Shown piece by piece: positions 14,807 to 24,604 of a DNA stretch of 38,368 nt. Source of the DNA: an uncultured Bacilli bacterium (GTDB lineage: Bacteria > Bacillota_I > Bacilli_A > RF39 > UBA660). Under the pieces are notes generated by a model that was given only the letters and a program-made list of their open reading frames with translations, did not search any database and was not told the origin of the DNA. The DNA lies in NCBI GenBank assembly GCA_947632455.1, contig CANRPK010000011.1:1-38368 (forward strand). The letters run 5' to 3'. The translations under genes were made by a program, and so were the position numbers. The first letter of the stretch is position 1. Every line of letters starts with the position of its first letter.

Positions 14807-16153
14807 TTGGATAAAGAAACACTATTAAAAGAGTTTTTAGATAGTATTAAAGAAGAAATAAATCCAGCATCATTTAACGCTTGGTTTAATGATTTAAAAA
14901 TCTACACTTTAACTGATACCCAAATTACCTTTGAAGTCCCAATGGAAATTCATAAACGCATGCTAGGAGATAATTATTATTCTTTAATAAGTAATACCTT
15001 ATCAAAAATAACTCATATAGATTATGATATAAACTTTATTTTAGAAGAAGAAATAGCTACCGAGCCAGTACATGTTGTGGATAACGAACCTCTTACTAAC
15101 AATAATTTTGAAACGCATTTAAATCCTAATTTAAATTTTGATAACTTTGTCGTCGGAGATACTAATCGTTTAGCTAAAGTCGCCGCGATGGCCGTCGCTG
15201 AAGCCCCAGGCCGTATTCATAATCCTTTATTTATATATGGTAAAAGTGGTCTTGGTAAAACCCATTTAATGCACGCTATTGGTAATCATATTGTTGCTAA
15301 CTCTAATCGTAAAGTCTTATATTGTACTTGCGATGAATTTATGACTGAATATACTAACATTGCAAATCCTGATAATGCTAAAAATACTTTAGAGTATGCT
15401 ACCGAATTTAAAAATAAATATCGTAATATTGATGTATTAATAATCGATGATATCCAATATTTAGTCGGCGCTGAAAAAACTCAACAAGAGTTCTTCAACA
15501 CTTTTAACTACTTACATCAATCAAATAAACAAATTATTATTAGTTCCGATCGTTCTCCTGATGATTTAAAAATCTTAGAGGAGCGCTTAAGATCACGATT
15601 TATGTGGGGTCTACCAGTCGATATTTATCCACCTGACTTCAACCTGCGATGTCGAATTATTCGTAAAAAAATCGAAAATACTAGCATTGCTAATCTAATT
15701 AAAGAAGAGAGCATTGAATATATCGCTAATGCTTGCCAAAATGATATAAGGTTCCTAGAAGGTGCAGTTAATCGGCTAATGGCTTATACCGCGATGCTTG
15801 TTCCAAAAAGTATTGATTTAGAATTTACTTGTGAAGCCTTAAAAGATTTTGTTAATAAAAACATCTATTCTAACAATAATATTACTAAAATTCAAAAAGC
15901 TGTCGCTGATCATTATAATATAACTATTGATGATCTAAAAGGAAAGAAACGAAGTAATAAAGTCGCCCATCCAAGACAACTAGCCATGTATTTATGCCGA
16001 ATGGAAACAGATGAAACATTCCCAAGAATAGGCTTAGAATTTGGTGGAAGAGATCACTCAACCGTAATATTTGCTTGTGATAAGATTGAAAAAGAATTAA
16101 TGTCTAATGCGGAATTAGAAAGGACTATAAAAGAGATAAAAGCAAAATTGTAG
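14807..16153 (+). CDS. dnaA: Chromosomal replication initiator DnaA
   Basis: This is the AAA+ initiator that binds DnaA boxes, melts oriC and loads the helicase. The 448-aa product (typical 440-460) has domain I (about residues 1-75), a short variable linker and the AAA+ domain. The latter shows Walker A GKSGLGKTH (about 145-153), Walker B LIIDDIQYL (about 211-219) and an arginine-finger region ERLRSRF. Domain IV is a C-terminal helix-turn-helix with the DnaA signature ending GGRDHSTVIFA. The start is TTG 14807 right after GGTGAGG; no ATG fits as well. The leader is embedded in oriC, so autoregulation by DnaA is likely. Confidence 0.98.
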   Translation: MDKETLLKEFLDSIKEEINPASFNAWFNDLKIYTLTDTQITFEVPMEIHKRMLGDNYYSLISNTLSKITHIDYDINFILEEEIATEPVHVVDNEPLTNNNFETHLNPNLNFDNFVVGDTNRLAKVAAMAVAEAPGRIHNPLFIYGKSGLGKTHLMHAIGNHIVANSNRKVLYCTCDEFMTEYTNIANPDNAKNTLEYATEFKNKYRNIDVLIIDDIQYLVGAEKTQQEFFNTFNYLHQSNKQIIISSDRSPDDLKILEERLRSRFMWGLPVDIYPPDFNLRCRIIRKKIENTSIANLIKEESIEYIANACQNDIRFLEGAVNRLMAYTAMLVPKSIDLEFTCEALKDFVNKNIYSNNNITKIQKAVADHYNITIDDLKGKKRSNKVAHPRQLAMYLCRMETDETFPRIGLEFGGRDHSTVIFACDKIEKELMSNAELERTIKEIKAKL

Positions 16154-16297
16154 ATAAATAATTAAAATATTGTTTATAAACTATATGTTATAAACATCTA
16201 AAAAGTATCAAAACTCAAGAATTTAAAGGAAAAGTTAACTTACAAACATTATTAACAGTGTTATAAATATTACTAAAACTAGAAAGAAGGAATAAAT

Positions 16298-17416
16298 ATG
16301 AAATTTACAATCGAAAAAAATGTAATCTTAGAAGGATTAAATAATGTTATAAGAGCTATATCGACCAAAAATGTCATTCCCGTCTTAAATGGCATTAAAT
16401 TTGAATTAACAAATGAAGGATTATACTTAACTGCTAGTGATTCTGAATTAACTATCAAAGTATTAATAGAAGAAAAAGACATCAAACAAATATCTAACTT
16501 AGGAGGAATTGTAATTCAAAGTAAATACATCTTAGATATAGTTCGTAAAATGCCTAGTGATGTTATTAACTTTGAAGTTATCGACGGTTTAAAAATCAAA
16601 ATATATACTGATAATAACCAATATAATTTAAATTGCTTAGATATTAATGATTATCCAGATGTTAAATTAGAAGTAAATAAAGATCCTATTATTATTGATG
16701 GTTCTACTTTTAAAACTATAATTAATCAAACCGTTTTTGCTATCTCAAATCAAGAATTACGTCCTATATTAACTGGTGTTAATTTTAAATTTACTAAAAC
16801 TGATTTAGAGGCAGTCGCAACAGATTCATACCGTCTAGCTAAAAAGAATATTAAACTTAATACCGCCGTTGAAAAAGATGTTGAGATAGTTATTCCAGGT
16901 CGTAATATTATGGAATTAGAAAGAATTATCACTGATGATTCTCCATTAGAAATTCATATCTTTAATAATAAAGTCTTATTTAAATATAAAAATATTAATT
17001 TCCAAACTAATTTATTAAGTGGTAATTATCCCAATACATCTAATTTAATTCCTAGTGAATTTGCTTATATAATTAAAGTAAATAAAAAAGAATTTAATGA
17101 TGCTATTGATAGAGCAGCGCTTCTTACTTTAGGAAAAGATAAAAATATTGTTAAAATGTCTTTGGATAATACTAAAATGATTATTAATTCTTATGCTTCT
17201 GAAATTGGTAAAGTGGAAGTACAATTAAGTATTGAGACTAATAATAAAGAAAAATTAGAAATATCATTCTCATCTAAATATATGTTAGAAGCTATTAAAA
17301 CAATGCAAGAAGAAGAAATACTTCTATTATTAAATAGTGATGTAAAACCTTTAATAATTAAAAGTTTAACAGATGAATCTCTAATTCAATTAATATTACC
17401 AATAAAAACCTATTAA
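16298..17416 (+). CDS. dnaN: DNA polymerase III beta sliding clamp
   Basis: DnaN is the ring-shaped processivity clamp that tethers Pol III and repair proteins to DNA. The 372-aa product has the three-domain clamp layout, starting MKFTIEKNVILEGLNNVIRA, with family motifs LTASDSELTI, TDSYRLAKK (about residues 173-181) and a C-terminal LILPIKTY that builds the hydrophobic binding cleft. The start is ATG 16298 with AGAAGGAA upstream. The 144-bp gap after dnaA contains TTATAAACA-type repeats in both orientations (16172-16197) but no perfect DnaA box, unlike the box cluster found there in B. subtilis. Confidence 0.98.
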   Translation: MKFTIEKNVILEGLNNVIRAISTKNVIPVLNGIKFELTNEGLYLTASDSELTIKVLIEEKDIKQISNLGGIVIQSKYILDIVRKMPSDVINFEVIDGLKIKIYTDNNQYNLNCLDINDYPDVKLEVNKDPIIIDGSTFKTIINQTVFAISNQELRPILTGVNFKFTKTDLEAVATDSYRLAKKNIKLNTAVEKDVEIVIPGRNIMELERIITDDSPLEIHIFNNKVLFKYKNINFQTNLLSGNYPNTSNLIPSEFAYIIKVNKKEFNDAIDRAALLTLGKDKNIVKMSLDNTKMIINSYASEIGKVEVQLSIETNNKEKLEISFSSKYMLEAIKTMQEEEILLLLNSDVKPLIIKSLTDESLIQLILPIKTY

Positions 17417-17451
17417 TTTAAATATTTATAACATCATTCGACAAATTATTA

Positions 17452-17491
17452 TCCTTTCATATGCTAATATAACATCTTATCTATGAAAGGA
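17452..17491 (+). promoter_or_regulatory. Inverted repeat covering the comK ribosome binding site
   Basis: A perfect 10-bp inverted repeat, TCCTTTCATA (17452-17461) and TATGAAAGGA (17482-17491), is separated by 20 bp. The right arm contains most of the comK Shine-Dalgarno (AAAGGAG). In a transcript arriving from dnaN the repeat would fold and hide the site. The loop also holds an extended -10-like TGCTAATAT (17462-17470). A transcript starting there would escape the fold, and the repeat could instead be a protein operator. Confidence 0.55.
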
Positions 17492-17499
17492 GCAAATAT

Positions 17500-17952
17500 A
17501 TGTCATATAACATTACTTCTAAAACTTATGCTTTATTTATTGACAATAATATAACTAAAATAATTGAAGAAAATAAAACACTATATATAAAAGAAAATTT
17601 AATTGATATTTTAAATTATAATTGTTATAAATATGGTTCTAGTTTTGAAGGTCGTAAACAAGGTAGTAGTTTTCTTATTAAAACTCGCTATAAACCACCC
17701 ATAATTTTAAATGAATATGAAAGTATTATTTTAATACCTACTCATTCTAGTCGTAATAATTTATGTTCATGGTTTGTATTAAATAATATCTTAAATTACT
17801 ATCCTAAAACCTCTACAACAACGATTGTTGAATTTAAAAATAATACCAAAATTAATGTTAATGTAAGTTATTCCGTTTTTGATAAACAAGTCTTAAAAGC
17901 TACTCGTTTAGAATCAATATTAAGAGGGCGAAATAATCAAAAATACCTTTAA
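17500..17952 (+). CDS. comK: ComK-family competence transcription factor
   Basis: ComK is the master activator of late competence genes in Bacillus; it binds AT-rich K-boxes as a dimer of dimers. The 150-aa product matches the family core: YGSSFEGRKQG (about residues 45-55), KPPIILNEYESIILIPTHS (about 65-83), CSWFVLNNI (about 89-97) and a basic C-terminal SILRGRNNQ. It is shorter than B. subtilis ComK (192 aa), mainly at the C-terminus. The start is ATG 17500 behind AAAGGAG. It sits between dnaN and recF, where B. subtilis has the S4-domain gene yaaA. A 10-bp inverted repeat around its ribosome binding site suggests post-transcriptional or operator control. Confidence 0.85.
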   Translation: MSYNITSKTYALFIDNNITKIIEENKTLYIKENLIDILNYNCYKYGSSFEGRKQGSSFLIKTRYKPPIILNEYESIILIPTHSSRNNLCSWFVLNNILNYYPKTSTTTIVEFKNNTKINVNVSYSVFDKQVLKATRLESILRGRNNQKYL

Positions 17953-17966
17953 AATGGTATTTTTTT
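17938..17966 (+). terminator. Intrinsic terminator of comK with the stop codon in its loop
   Basis: AAATACC (17941-17947) pairs with GGTATTT (17956-17962) and the T-run continues to 17966. The comK TAA (17950-17952) lies in the loop. It separates comK from the recF-gyrB-gyrA unit. Confidence 0.75.
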
Positions 17967-17967
17967 G

Positions 17968-17976
17968 TGGTATAAT
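17968..17976 (+). promoter_or_regulatory. Extended -10 promoter of recF-gyrB-gyrA
   Basis: TGGTATAAT (TGnTATAAT) lies immediately after the comK terminator T-run and about 65 nt before recF. No good -35 is seen; that position falls within the terminator stem. Confidence 0.65.
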
Positions 17977-18042
17977 ATAACTTAGGTATAGGAGTACACC
18001 AAACGATGTATTTTCCATATATGAGCAAAGTAGGGGTAAAAA

Positions 18043-19146
18043 ATGGAAATAAGTAATTTAAAACTACTAAATTATCGTAATTATGAAACCCTAAATCTTA
18101 CTTTTAGTCCTACCACTAATATTATCTATGGAAAAAATGGCGCAGGCAAAACTAATATTATAGAAGCCATTTATGTTTTAGCCTTAACCAAAACCTTCCG
18201 GCTAGGTAATGATGATGTAGTAATAAAAAAAGGTAAGAATATTGCTAAAATAGAAGGTTTAGTAAAAACCAATATTTGGAATACCTATAAAATAATTATA
18301 AGTGATCAGGGAAAACATATTAAAATTGATAATAATAAAATTAGTAAGCTAAGTGATTATATTACTAAAATAAATGTTATAATATTTCATCCTGATGATC
18401 TAAAAATAATTAAAGATACTCCTATGACTAGAAGAAAACTTTTAAATATTGAAATTTCTGGAATTAATAAAGAATATGTAATTTATTTAAATAATTATGA
18501 AAAAATATTAAAACAACGAAATGCTTATTTAAAAGCTTTAAAAGAGAATAAATTCTCTAATAGTGATTTTTTAAATATTCTTACTGAAAAATTAGTAGAA
18601 ATAGGTTTAAAAATAGTCCATATTCGCGAAGAATTTGTTAAATCTATCAATCAATATATAAGTGAATATTATACTAAAATCACTCATAAAGGTGTTTTAT
18701 CTTTAAATTTTAAAAGTGAATATAAAAATAAAACACCAAATCAAATTCTAAATATGTATCAAAAAAATATTTCCCGGGAAATAATCATGGGTAAAACTTT
18801 ATTTGGTCCTCAACATGATGATATTGAATTTATTATTGATAATGAACCAGTCAAAGAATTTTCCAGTGTTGGTGAACAAAAAAATAGTGTTATATCCTTT
18901 AAACTAGCCGAAATAGCTTATATTAAAGCTAATTTAAACCATAATCCTATATTAATATTAGATGACTTATTTAGTGAACTTGATGAAGAAAAAGTAAATA
19001 ATATCTTAAATCTAATTGATACTAATTTACAAACATTTATAACAACAACTACCATAAATACTGTAAATTCTAGTATGTTAAAGAATGCTAAAATATTTCA
19101 TGTTATAAATGGTAAAGTTAAGGAGGAAGTAAATAATGGAAAATAA
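18043..19146 (+). CDS. recF: DNA replication/repair protein RecF
   Basis: RecF is an SMC-like ATPase that with RecO and RecR helps load RecA at gaps. The 367-aa product has Walker [11 protein letters not shown] (about residues 29-38), the signature region [18 protein letters not shown] (about 277-294) and Walker [13 protein letters not shown] (about 304-315), in the usual order. The start is ATG 18043 behind AGTAGGGG. Its end overlaps the gyrB start by 11 nt, so the genes are coupled. A perfect Noc-type palindrome lies inside the gene at 18769-18782. Confidence 0.97.
   Translation: MEISNLKLLNYRNYETLNLTFSPTTNIIYGKNGAGKTNIIEAIYVLALTKTFRLGNDDVVIKKGKNIAKIEGLVKTNIWNTYKIIISDQGKHIKIDNNKISKLSDYITKINVIIFHPDDLKIIKDTPMTRRKLLNIEISGINKEYVIYLNNYEKILKQRNAYLKALKENKFSNSDFLNILTEKLVEIGLKIVHIREEFVKSINQYISEYYTKITHKGVLSLNFKSEYKNKTPNQILNMYQKNISREIIMGKTLFGPQHDDIEFIIDNEPVKEFSSVGEQKNSVISFKLAEIAYIKANLNHNPILILDDLFSELDEEKVNNILNLIDTNLQTFITTTTINTVNSSMLKNAKIFHVINGKVKEEVNNGK
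18769..18782. promoter_or_regulatory. Noc-binding-site-like palindrome (NBS) inside recF
   Basis: ATTTCCCGGGAAAT matches the Bacillus Noc consensus exactly, and the symmetry extends one base further on each side (18768-18783). It sits in coding DNA, which is usual for NBS. Noc binds such sites to block septation over the chromosome. The protein itself is not in this window. Confidence 0.7.
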
Positions 19147-21049
19147 TTATACTGATAGTGATATTCAAGTCTTAGAAGGTCTAGAAGCTGTTAGAAAACG
19201 TCCTGGAATGTATATCGGTTCCACTAGTGAAAAAGGCTTACATCACTTAGTTTGGGAAATAGTCGATAACGCAGTCGATGAAGCTTTAGCGGGCTATTGT
19301 GATGATATAGAAGTTGTTGTCCATAAAGATAATTCAGTTTCTGTCAAAGATGATGGACGTGGAATGCCTACCGGAATCAATGAAAAAACTGGTTTATCTA
19401 CTATTGAGACAATTTTTACTGTCTTACATGCCGGCGGTAAATTTGGTGGAGGTGGCTACAAAGTAAGTGGAGGTCTCCATGGAGTTGGTGCCTCAGTTGT
19501 TAATGCCTTATCTTCTTGGCTAGAAGTTCGAGTTTATCGTGAAGGTGAAGTCCATTTCGAACGTTTTGAAAATGGTGGTCATCCTTGTGAACCTATGAAA
19601 GTAATTGAAAAATGTGCTCAAGATCGAACTGGGACTACCGTAACATTTAAAGCCGATCCTACTATTTTTAAAGAAACTACTGAATTTAATTATGATACCC
19701 TAGCTACTCGCTTAAGAGAATTAGCCTTTTTAAATAAAGGTTTACGAATTACTTTAATAGATGAACGAGTACCAGATAAAAAAGATGTTTTCTGTTATAA
19801 TGGTGGAATAATTGAATATGTATCTATGTTAAATAAAAATAAACAACCTCTTCATGAAGATATCATATTTGTCGAGGGTACTGTTGATAATATTAGCATT
19901 GAAGTTGCTATGCAATATAATGATTCATATAATACTAATCTTTATTCTTTTACCAATAATATAAATACTTATGAAGGCGGAACTCATGAAGATGGTGTTA
20001 AAAATGCTTTAACTAGAATTGTTAATAACTATGCTCGTAATGCGAAAATTCTTAAAGAAAAAGATGAAGCCTTAAGTGGTGAAGATTGTCGTGAAGGCTT
20101 AGCAATGATAATTTCTTGTAAGCATCCTGATCCCCAATTTGAAGGGCAAACCAAAACTAAATTAGGAAATAGTGAAGTACGAAAAATTGCTAGTGATATA
20201 TTTGGTCAAGGATTTGAACGTTATTTAATGGAAAATCCTTCCGTGGCTAGAGTTATTATTGATAAATGTATGACTGCATCTCGTGCTCGTATAGCCGCTA
20301 AAAAAGCACGTGAAGCTACTCGTCGTAAAGGGGATTTAGATGTAACCAATTTCTTTGGTAAATTAGCCGATTGCAAAAGTAAAGATGCCACAATAAGTGA
20401 AATATTCTTAGTCGAGGGAGATTCAGCCGGTGGTTCAGCCATTAAAGGTCGTGATAGTATGACCCAAGCTATTCTGCCATTAAGAGGTAAAATTTTAAAT
20501 GTAGAAAAAGCTCGTTTAGATAGAGCCTTATCTAATGAAGAAATTAGAACCATAATTACCGCTTTTGGAACAGGAATTGGTGAAGATTTTAATCTTGATA
20601 AATTAAGATATCATAAAATAATAATTATGACCGATGCCGATGTTGATGGCTCTCATATCAGAGTTCTTCTCTTAACATTATTTTATCGCTTTTTTAAACC
20701 TATTGTTGAGGCTGGTCATGTTTATGCTGCCCAACCACCATTATTTGTTATAAAACATGGAAAAACGATTAAATATGTGTTAAATGAACAAGAAAGAGAT
20801 GAATATTTAGCTAGTCTTTCTCCAAATACCAAATATGATATAGCTCGTATGAAAGGTTTAGGAGAAATGGATGCCGAGGAATTAAATGAAACAACAATGG
20901 ATATAAATAAACGTGTTTTACGCCAAATAACTGTTGATGATGCGATTGCCGCGGATGAAATATTTAATAAATTAATGGGCGAAGAAGTTGAACCTCGTCG
21001 TGAATTTATTGAAACAAATGCTACCTATGTAGAAAATCTTGATATTTAG
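19136..21049 (+). CDS. gyrB: DNA gyrase subunit B
   Basis: GyrB is the ATPase subunit of the enzyme that introduces negative supercoils. The 637-aa product starts at ATG 19136 behind AAGGAGG, inside the end of recF. Visible are the GHKL ATPase motifs ([30 protein letters not shown]), the transducer region, and the TOPRIM domain with [15 protein letters not shown] and [21 protein letters not shown] is the gyrase form rather than the ParE form. The short C-terminal tail is of the Gram-positive type, without the E. coli insert. It forms the A2B2 enzyme with the downstream gyrA, 10 bp away. Confidence 0.98.
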   Translation: MENNYTDSDIQVLEGLEAVRKRPGMYIGSTSEKGLHHLVWEIVDNAVDEALAGYCDDIEVVVHKDNSVSVKDDGRGMPTGINEKTGLSTIETIFTVLHAGGKFGGGGYKVSGGLHGVGASVVNALSSWLEVRVYREGEVHFERFENGGHPCEPMKVIEKCAQDRTGTTVTFKADPTIFKETTEFNYDTLATRLRELAFLNKGLRITLIDERVPDKKDVFCYNGGIIEYVSMLNKNKQPLHEDIIFVEGTVDNISIEVAMQYNDSYNTNLYSFTNNINTYEGGTHEDGVKNALTRIVNNYARNAKILKEKDEALSGEDCREGLAMIISCKHPDPQFEGQTKTKLGNSEVRKIASDIFGQGFERYLMENPSVARVIIDKCMTASRARIAAKKAREATRRKGDLDVTNFFGKLADCKSKDATISEIFLVEGDSAGGSAIKGRDSMTQAILPLRGKILNVEKARLDRALSNEEIRTIITAFGTGIGEDFNLDKLRYHKIIIMTDADVDGSHIRVLLLTLFYRFFKPIVEAGHVYAAQPPLFVIKHGKTIKYVLNEQERDEYLASLSPNTKYDIARMKGLGEMDAEELNETTMDINKRVLRQITVDDAIAADEIFNKLMGEEVEPRREFIETNATYVENLDI

Positions 21050-21059
21050 GAGGTTTTAA

Positions 21060-23498
21060 ATGGATAGATTAGAGAAAAATAATATAGTAAAAGAAGTAAA
21101 AGACTCTTTCCTAGAATATTCCATGAGTGTAATTGTCGCGAGAGCTCTTCCTGATTTAAGAGATGGTTTAAAACCGGTTCATCGTCGTATATTATACTCT
21201 ATGTATGAATCTGGTTATACACCGGATAAGCCTCATAAAAAAAGTGCTCGTATAGTCGGAGATGTCATGGGTAAATATCACCCACATGGAGACTCTAGTA
21301 TTTATGAAGCAATGGTTCGTATGGCTCAAGACTTTAGCTATCGTTATATGTTAGTAGATGGTCATGGAAATTTTGGTAATATTGAAGGATATGGCGCCGC
21401 TGCGATGCGTTATACTGAATCTCGTTTATCAAAAATATCTTTGGAATTGTTAAGAGATATTCGTAAAGAAACTGTTAATTTTGTTCCAAATTTTGATGAA
21501 TCTGAAAGTGAACCTGAAATTTTACCATCAAGATTTCCTAATATTTTAGTTAATGGAACTACTGGAATTGCTGTTGGTATGGCTACAAATATTCCTCCTC
21601 ATAATTTAGGTGAAGTAATTGATGGATGTGTTGCTTATATTGATAATCCTGATATAGATACTATTGGCTTAATGCAGTATATTAAAGGCCCAGATTTTCC
21701 AACCGGCGCGGTAATATTAGGTAATTCAGGTATTAAAAAAGCTTATGAAACTGGCCGTGGTACTATAACTATCCGTTCTCGTGCCGAAATTGAAGAAAAA
21801 AATGGGCGAGAATATATCGTAATTAATGAAGTACCATATGGTATAAATACTTTAGAATTAAAAAATAAAGTCGCCGAATTAGTCCATAATAAGGTATTAG
21901 ATGGAATAACTGATTATCACGTAGATTTAAAAGAAGGCGTTAAAATAACTATAACCCTAAGAAAAGATGCCAATGCAAGTGTAATTTTAAATAAATTATA
22001 TAAGCATACTGCATTCCAAACAACTTATGGTATAATCTTTTTAATGCTAGATAATGGTGTTCCTAAAACTTTAGGCTTAAAAGATATAATTTCCAAATAT
22101 ATTGATTATCAAAAAGAAATAATCATAAGAAGAACTAAATTTGACTTAGATAAAGCTGAAAAACGTGTTCATATCTTAGAAGGCTTAAAAATTGCTTTAG
22201 ATCATATCGATGAAGTAATAAAATTAATTCGTGGTTCAAAGTCTGATGAAGAAGCTAAACAAGGTTTAATGACTAATTTTAGCTTATCTGCAGAACAAGC
22301 AGAAGCTATCCTTGAAATGCGTTTAAGACGTTTAACTGGGTTAGAAAGAGAAAAAATTGAAGAAGAATTAAATGAATTAATTAAACTAATAGATGAATTA
22401 AGATCAATTCTTGGTTCTGAAGAAAAAGTTTTAGGTATAATTAAAGAAGAATTATTAGAAATTAAAGATAAATATGCTGATAAACGTCGTACAGATATCG
22501 ATATGTCTGCTCCAGAATATATTGAAGATGAATCTTTAATTCCTGAAGAAGATATCTTAATTGCTTTAACTAATAAAGGCTATATTAAACGTACTACAAG
22601 TGATACTTTTAAAGCTCAACGCCGTGGAGGCATGGGTATAAAAGGTATGACTACTAATGAAGAAGATTACGTAGAACAAATGATTAATTTATCAAGTCAC
22701 GATTATTTGTTGTTCTTTAGTAATAAAGGTAAAGTATATCGCTTAAAAGGCTATGAAATTCCTGAATTTAGCCGTCAATCTAAAGGCTTACCAATAATTA
22801 ATCTGTTACAATTAGGAAAAGAAGAAATAATCACAACTATGCTTAGTATTTCTCCAAAAGAAGAAACAAAATATTTACTATTTGTAACCAAAAATGGCTT
22901 GGTAAAACGTACACCCTTAAATGATTTTGAGAACATACGTACGTCTGGTAAGATTTGTATTAATTTAAAAGATAATGATGAATTATTAGCCGTTAAAAAG
23001 ACTAATGGCCATGAATATGTGCTTTTAGGTAATGAAACTGGTCGTATGGTTAAATTTGCTGAAGATCAAATAAGAGTCATGGGTCGTACCGCTAGTGGAG
23101 TTAAAGGAATAAATCTTGAAGGTCATAAATGCGTTTGTAGTGAAGTAGTATTCGAAGACGATAAAATATTGTTAGTAACTAAAAAAGGATATGGAAAAAA
23201 GACTTTAGTAAGTGAATTTAGAGAAACAAGTCGAGGCAGTAAAGGCGTTAAAGCCCTTAATATAACTGAAAAAAATGGTGAAATAGCCTCTGTGAAAGTT
23301 GTTGATGAAACTAAAGAATTAGTTATAATGACCAATACTGGAACTACTATGCGAATGTCTTTAGATCAAATAAATACTCTAGGTCGTGTTACTCAAGGAG
23401 TTAGATTAATTAATCTTAAAGATAATCAAATAGTTACAACTATAAGCTTAGTATTAAAACAAGAAGATTTAATTGAAGAAGAAGATAATGCTGAATAA
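21060..23498 (+). CDS. gyrA: DNA gyrase subunit A
   Basis: GyrA is the DNA-cleaving and wrapping subunit. The 812-aa product shows the winged-helix core with catalytic Tyr118 in AAMRYTE. The quinolone-determining segment [10 protein letters not shown] has Ser79 and Glu83 at the positions of E. coli Ser83 and Asp87, i.e. the drug-sensitive type. A coiled-coil arm follows, then a C-terminal beta-pinwheel with the GyrA box QRRGGMG (about residue 520; Met replaces the Lys common elsewhere) and an acidic tail. AGGAGG precedes ATG 21060. It is the last gene before the parS-rich spacer. Confidence 0.98.
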   Translation: MDRLEKNNIVKEVKDSFLEYSMSVIVARALPDLRDGLKPVHRRILYSMYESGYTPDKPHKKSARIVGDVMGKYHPHGDSSIYEAMVRMAQDFSYRYMLVDGHGNFGNIEGYGAAAMRYTESRLSKISLELLRDIRKETVNFVPNFDESESEPEILPSRFPNILVNGTTGIAVGMATNIPPHNLGEVIDGCVAYIDNPDIDTIGLMQYIKGPDFPTGAVILGNSGIKKAYETGRGTITIRSRAEIEEKNGREYIVINEVPYGINTLELKNKVAELVHNKVLDGITDYHVDLKEGVKITITLRKDANASVILNKLYKHTAFQTTYGIIFLMLDNGVPKTLGLKDIISKYIDYQKEIIIRRTKFDLDKAEKRVHILEGLKIALDHIDEVIKLIRGSKSDEEAKQGLMTNFSLSAEQAEAILEMRLRRLTGLEREKIEEELNELIKLIDELRSILGSEEKVLGIIKEELLEIKDKYADKRRTDIDMSAPEYIEDESLIPEEDILIALTNKGYIKRTTSDTFKAQRRGGMGIKGMTTNEEDYVEQMINLSSHDYLLFFSNKGKVYRLKGYEIPEFSRQSKGLPIINLLQLGKEEIITTMLSISPKEETKYLLFVTKNGLVKRTPLNDFENIRTSGKICINLKDNDELLAVKKTNGHEYVLLGNETGRMVKFAEDQIRVMGRTASGVKGINLEGHKCVCSEVVFEDDKILLVTKKGYGKKTLVSEFRETSRGSKGVKALNITEKNGEIASVKVVDETKELVIMTNTGTTMRMSLDQINTLGRVTQGVRLINLKDNQIVTTISLVLKQEDLIEEEDNAE

Positions 23499-23572
23499 GC
23501 ATTATTTTTTTTATAAAAAATGAACTATAAAATAAATGTGGATAACTTAAAAACTATTGGAAAACACAAAAA

Positions 23573-23588
23573 GGTTTCACGTGAAACA
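23573..23588. promoter_or_regulatory. parS: parS site 1
   Basis: GGTTTCACGTGAAACA differs from the consensus parS 16-mer TGTTTCACGTGAAACA at one end base. The 14-bp palindromic core is perfect. A perfect DnaA box ends 27 bp upstream. Confidence 0.9.
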
Positions 23589-23696
23589 TTACTACCCTAC
23601 TCAAACTTTAAACTATACCCTATTTATTATGATCTTAAGTAATATGGAATATTTAAACTATAAAAGATTTTCTAATCAAATAAAAATTACTAACAA

Positions 23697-23712
23697 TGTT
23701 TCACGTGAAACA
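23697..23712. promoter_or_regulatory. parS: parS site 2
   Basis: TGTTTCACGTGAAACA is a perfect parS. The symmetry extends to 22 bp (23694-23715). ParB/Spo0J loads as a CTP-dependent clamp at such sites. Confidence 0.95.
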
Positions 23713-23923
23713 TTGTTTTAAATTTTAACAAATAAAAAAACTAATTATTCAAAAAAATTTATAATAAAAATAATTTAAAAAATAAACTTTTATTTTAAAA
23801 ATATATATTTTATAACAATTAAATAAAATAAAAATATGTTATTATTATATTTAATATTAAATTAAGAAAATTTTAAGCAATAAAAATAAAAAAAGCTTAT
23901 AACTTAAAAAAATTATCCACAAA

Positions 23924-23939
23924 GGTTTCACGTGAAACA
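23924..23939. promoter_or_regulatory. parS: parS site 3
   Basis: GGTTTCACGTGAAACA has a perfect 14-bp core and one end mismatch. A perfect DnaA box (23913-23921) ends only 2 bp upstream, so ParB and DnaA would be close neighbours here. Confidence 0.9.
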
Positions 23940-23997
23940 TTAAAACTGAAAAATTTTTACTCATTAATAAATAAATTATATAAAAATGTAAAAAATA

Positions 23998-24013
23998 TGT
24001 TTCACGTGAAACA
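23998..24013. promoter_or_regulatory. parS: parS site 4
   Basis: TGTTTCACGTGAAACA is a perfect parS with symmetry over 18 bp (23997-24014). It lies 6 bp upstream of the SRP RNA promoter -35 (24020-24025), so ParB spreading could affect that promoter. Confidence 0.93.
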
Positions 24014-24019
24014 TAGTAC

Positions 24020-24048
24020 TTGCCAAATAAAAAAAAATATGGTAAATT
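24020..24048 (+). promoter_or_regulatory. Promoter of the SRP RNA gene
   Basis: TTGCCA (24020-24025), a 17-bp spacer ending TGG, and TAAATT (24043-24048). The predicted start about 7 nt on coincides with the 5' end of the SRP RNA hairpin. Confidence 0.6.
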
Positions 24049-24054
24049 AATAAC

Positions 24055-24131
24055 GTGCAACAAATATATTGTAATCTGGTCAGAGTTGGAAAACAGCAGC
24101 CACATCAATCCCTATTTGTGTGCACTTTTTT
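24055..24131 (+). ncRNA. ffs: Signal recognition particle RNA, small bacterial type (4.5S-like)
   Basis: The conserved domain IV core is present: CTGGTCAG, a GGAA-type apical loop (GTTGGAAAAC) and the asymmetric loop CAGCAGCC. The ends GTGCAACAAATA and TATTTGTGTGCAC pair to close one long hairpin, and the 3' arm runs into a six-T terminator. The RNA is about 77 nt, so it is the short form that lacks the Alu domain found in B. subtilis 6S-like scRNA. It assembles with Ffh for cotranslational targeting. Its place just before tadA and dnaX is conserved in the locus. Confidence 0.93.
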
Positions 24132-24146
24132 ATTGGAGGAATTTTT

Positions 24147-24575
24147 ATGCCAAATGAGTATTATAATGAACTTATGAAGCTTGCTAAAAAAGCTTTTAAA
24201 AAAGATGAAGTTCCTGTAAGTGCAATGATCGTTAAAGATGGAAAAATCATTGCTAAAGCTTATAATACAAGAAAAAATAAGAATAATGTGTTTAATCATG
24301 CCGAAATGTTAGTAATTAAAAAAGCTAGTGGAAAATTAAAAGATTGGCGCTTAGAAAATTGTGAATTGTATGTTACTTTAAAGCCATGCTCAATGTGCGA
24401 AGCTGCAATAAAACAAGCCCGCATTAAAACTGTTTGCTACTTAGTTGATAAATTAGATTATAAAAAAGAATATAATAAAACTAAAATCGAACAAACAAAC
24501 ATACGTACGCAAAGTGAAGAATATCTGCAATATTTACAAGCTTTTTTTCAAAAGAAAAGAGACAAAACTAAATAA
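24147..24575 (+). CDS. tadA: tRNA adenosine(34) deaminase TadA
   Basis: TadA converts A34 to inosine in tRNA-Arg(ACG), which is needed to read CGC and CGA. The 142-aa zinc deaminase has the catalytic HAE motif (H51, E53) and PCSMC (C81 and C84 as zinc ligands), plus the TadA-type AxNxR segment AKAYNTRKN. I chose ATG 24147 behind GGAGGAA; an upstream GTG (24120) lies inside the SRP RNA. It is slightly shorter than the common 150-165 aa. It is transcribed after the SRP RNA. Confidence 0.93.
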   Translation: MPNEYYNELMKLAKKAFKKDEVPVSAMIVKDGKIIAKAYNTRKNKNNVFNHAEMLVIKKASGKLKDWRLENCELYVTLKPCSMCEAAIKQARIKTVCYLVDKLDYKKEYNKTKIEQTNIRTQSEEYLQYLQAFFQKKRDKTK

Positions 24576-24578
24576 CTA

Positions 24579-24587
24579 TGCTATAAT
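24579..24587 (+). promoter_or_regulatory. Extended -10 promoter of the dnaX operon
   Basis: TGCTATAAT (TGnTATAAT), with GAGACA 17 bp upstream of the hexamer as a weak -35. It lies about 17 nt before the dnaX start codon. Confidence 0.6.
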
Positions 24588-24604
24588 TTAAGTGGGTGAA
24601 TAAA

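Larger units (their letters stand above)
23499..24019. other. Centromere-like spacer: four parS sites, two DnaA boxes and an AT tract
   Basis: The 521-bp non-coding spacer after gyrA contains four parS palindromes (listed separately). It also has two perfect DnaA boxes in opposite orientation, TGTGGATAA (23537-23545) and TTATCCACA (23913-23921); each lies upstream of a parS copy, by 27 bp at the first and 2 bp at the second. Between parS 2 and the second box, 23721-23880 has only 9 G/C among 160 bases. No protein gene is supported. The layout looks like a ParB-loading centre combined with DnaA binding, possibly with a second unwinding element. Confidence 0.8.

Noticed and set aside
16154..16297. 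A second DnaA-box cluster between dnaA and dnaN as in B. subtilis
   Set aside because: Only TTATAAACA-type sequences with two mismatches are present. In such AT-rich DNA they are expected by chance.
18006..18056. A 16-codon frame (MYFPYMSKVG...) just upstream of and overlapping the recF start, with GGAG 11 nt ahead
   Set aside because: Spacing of the ribosome binding site is poor, composition is uninformative and no family is recognised. A leader peptide cannot be excluded, but it is not supported.
20221..20553. 110-codon minus-strand frame within gyrB
   Set aside because: It is a shadow of the conserved TOPRIM coding region and is hydrophobic only because it mirrors that frame.
23721..23880. 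A short gene in the AT-only tract after gyrA
   Set aside because: The open stretch on the minus strand is a by-product of 94% A+T, has no ribosome binding site and crosses parS and DnaA boxes.
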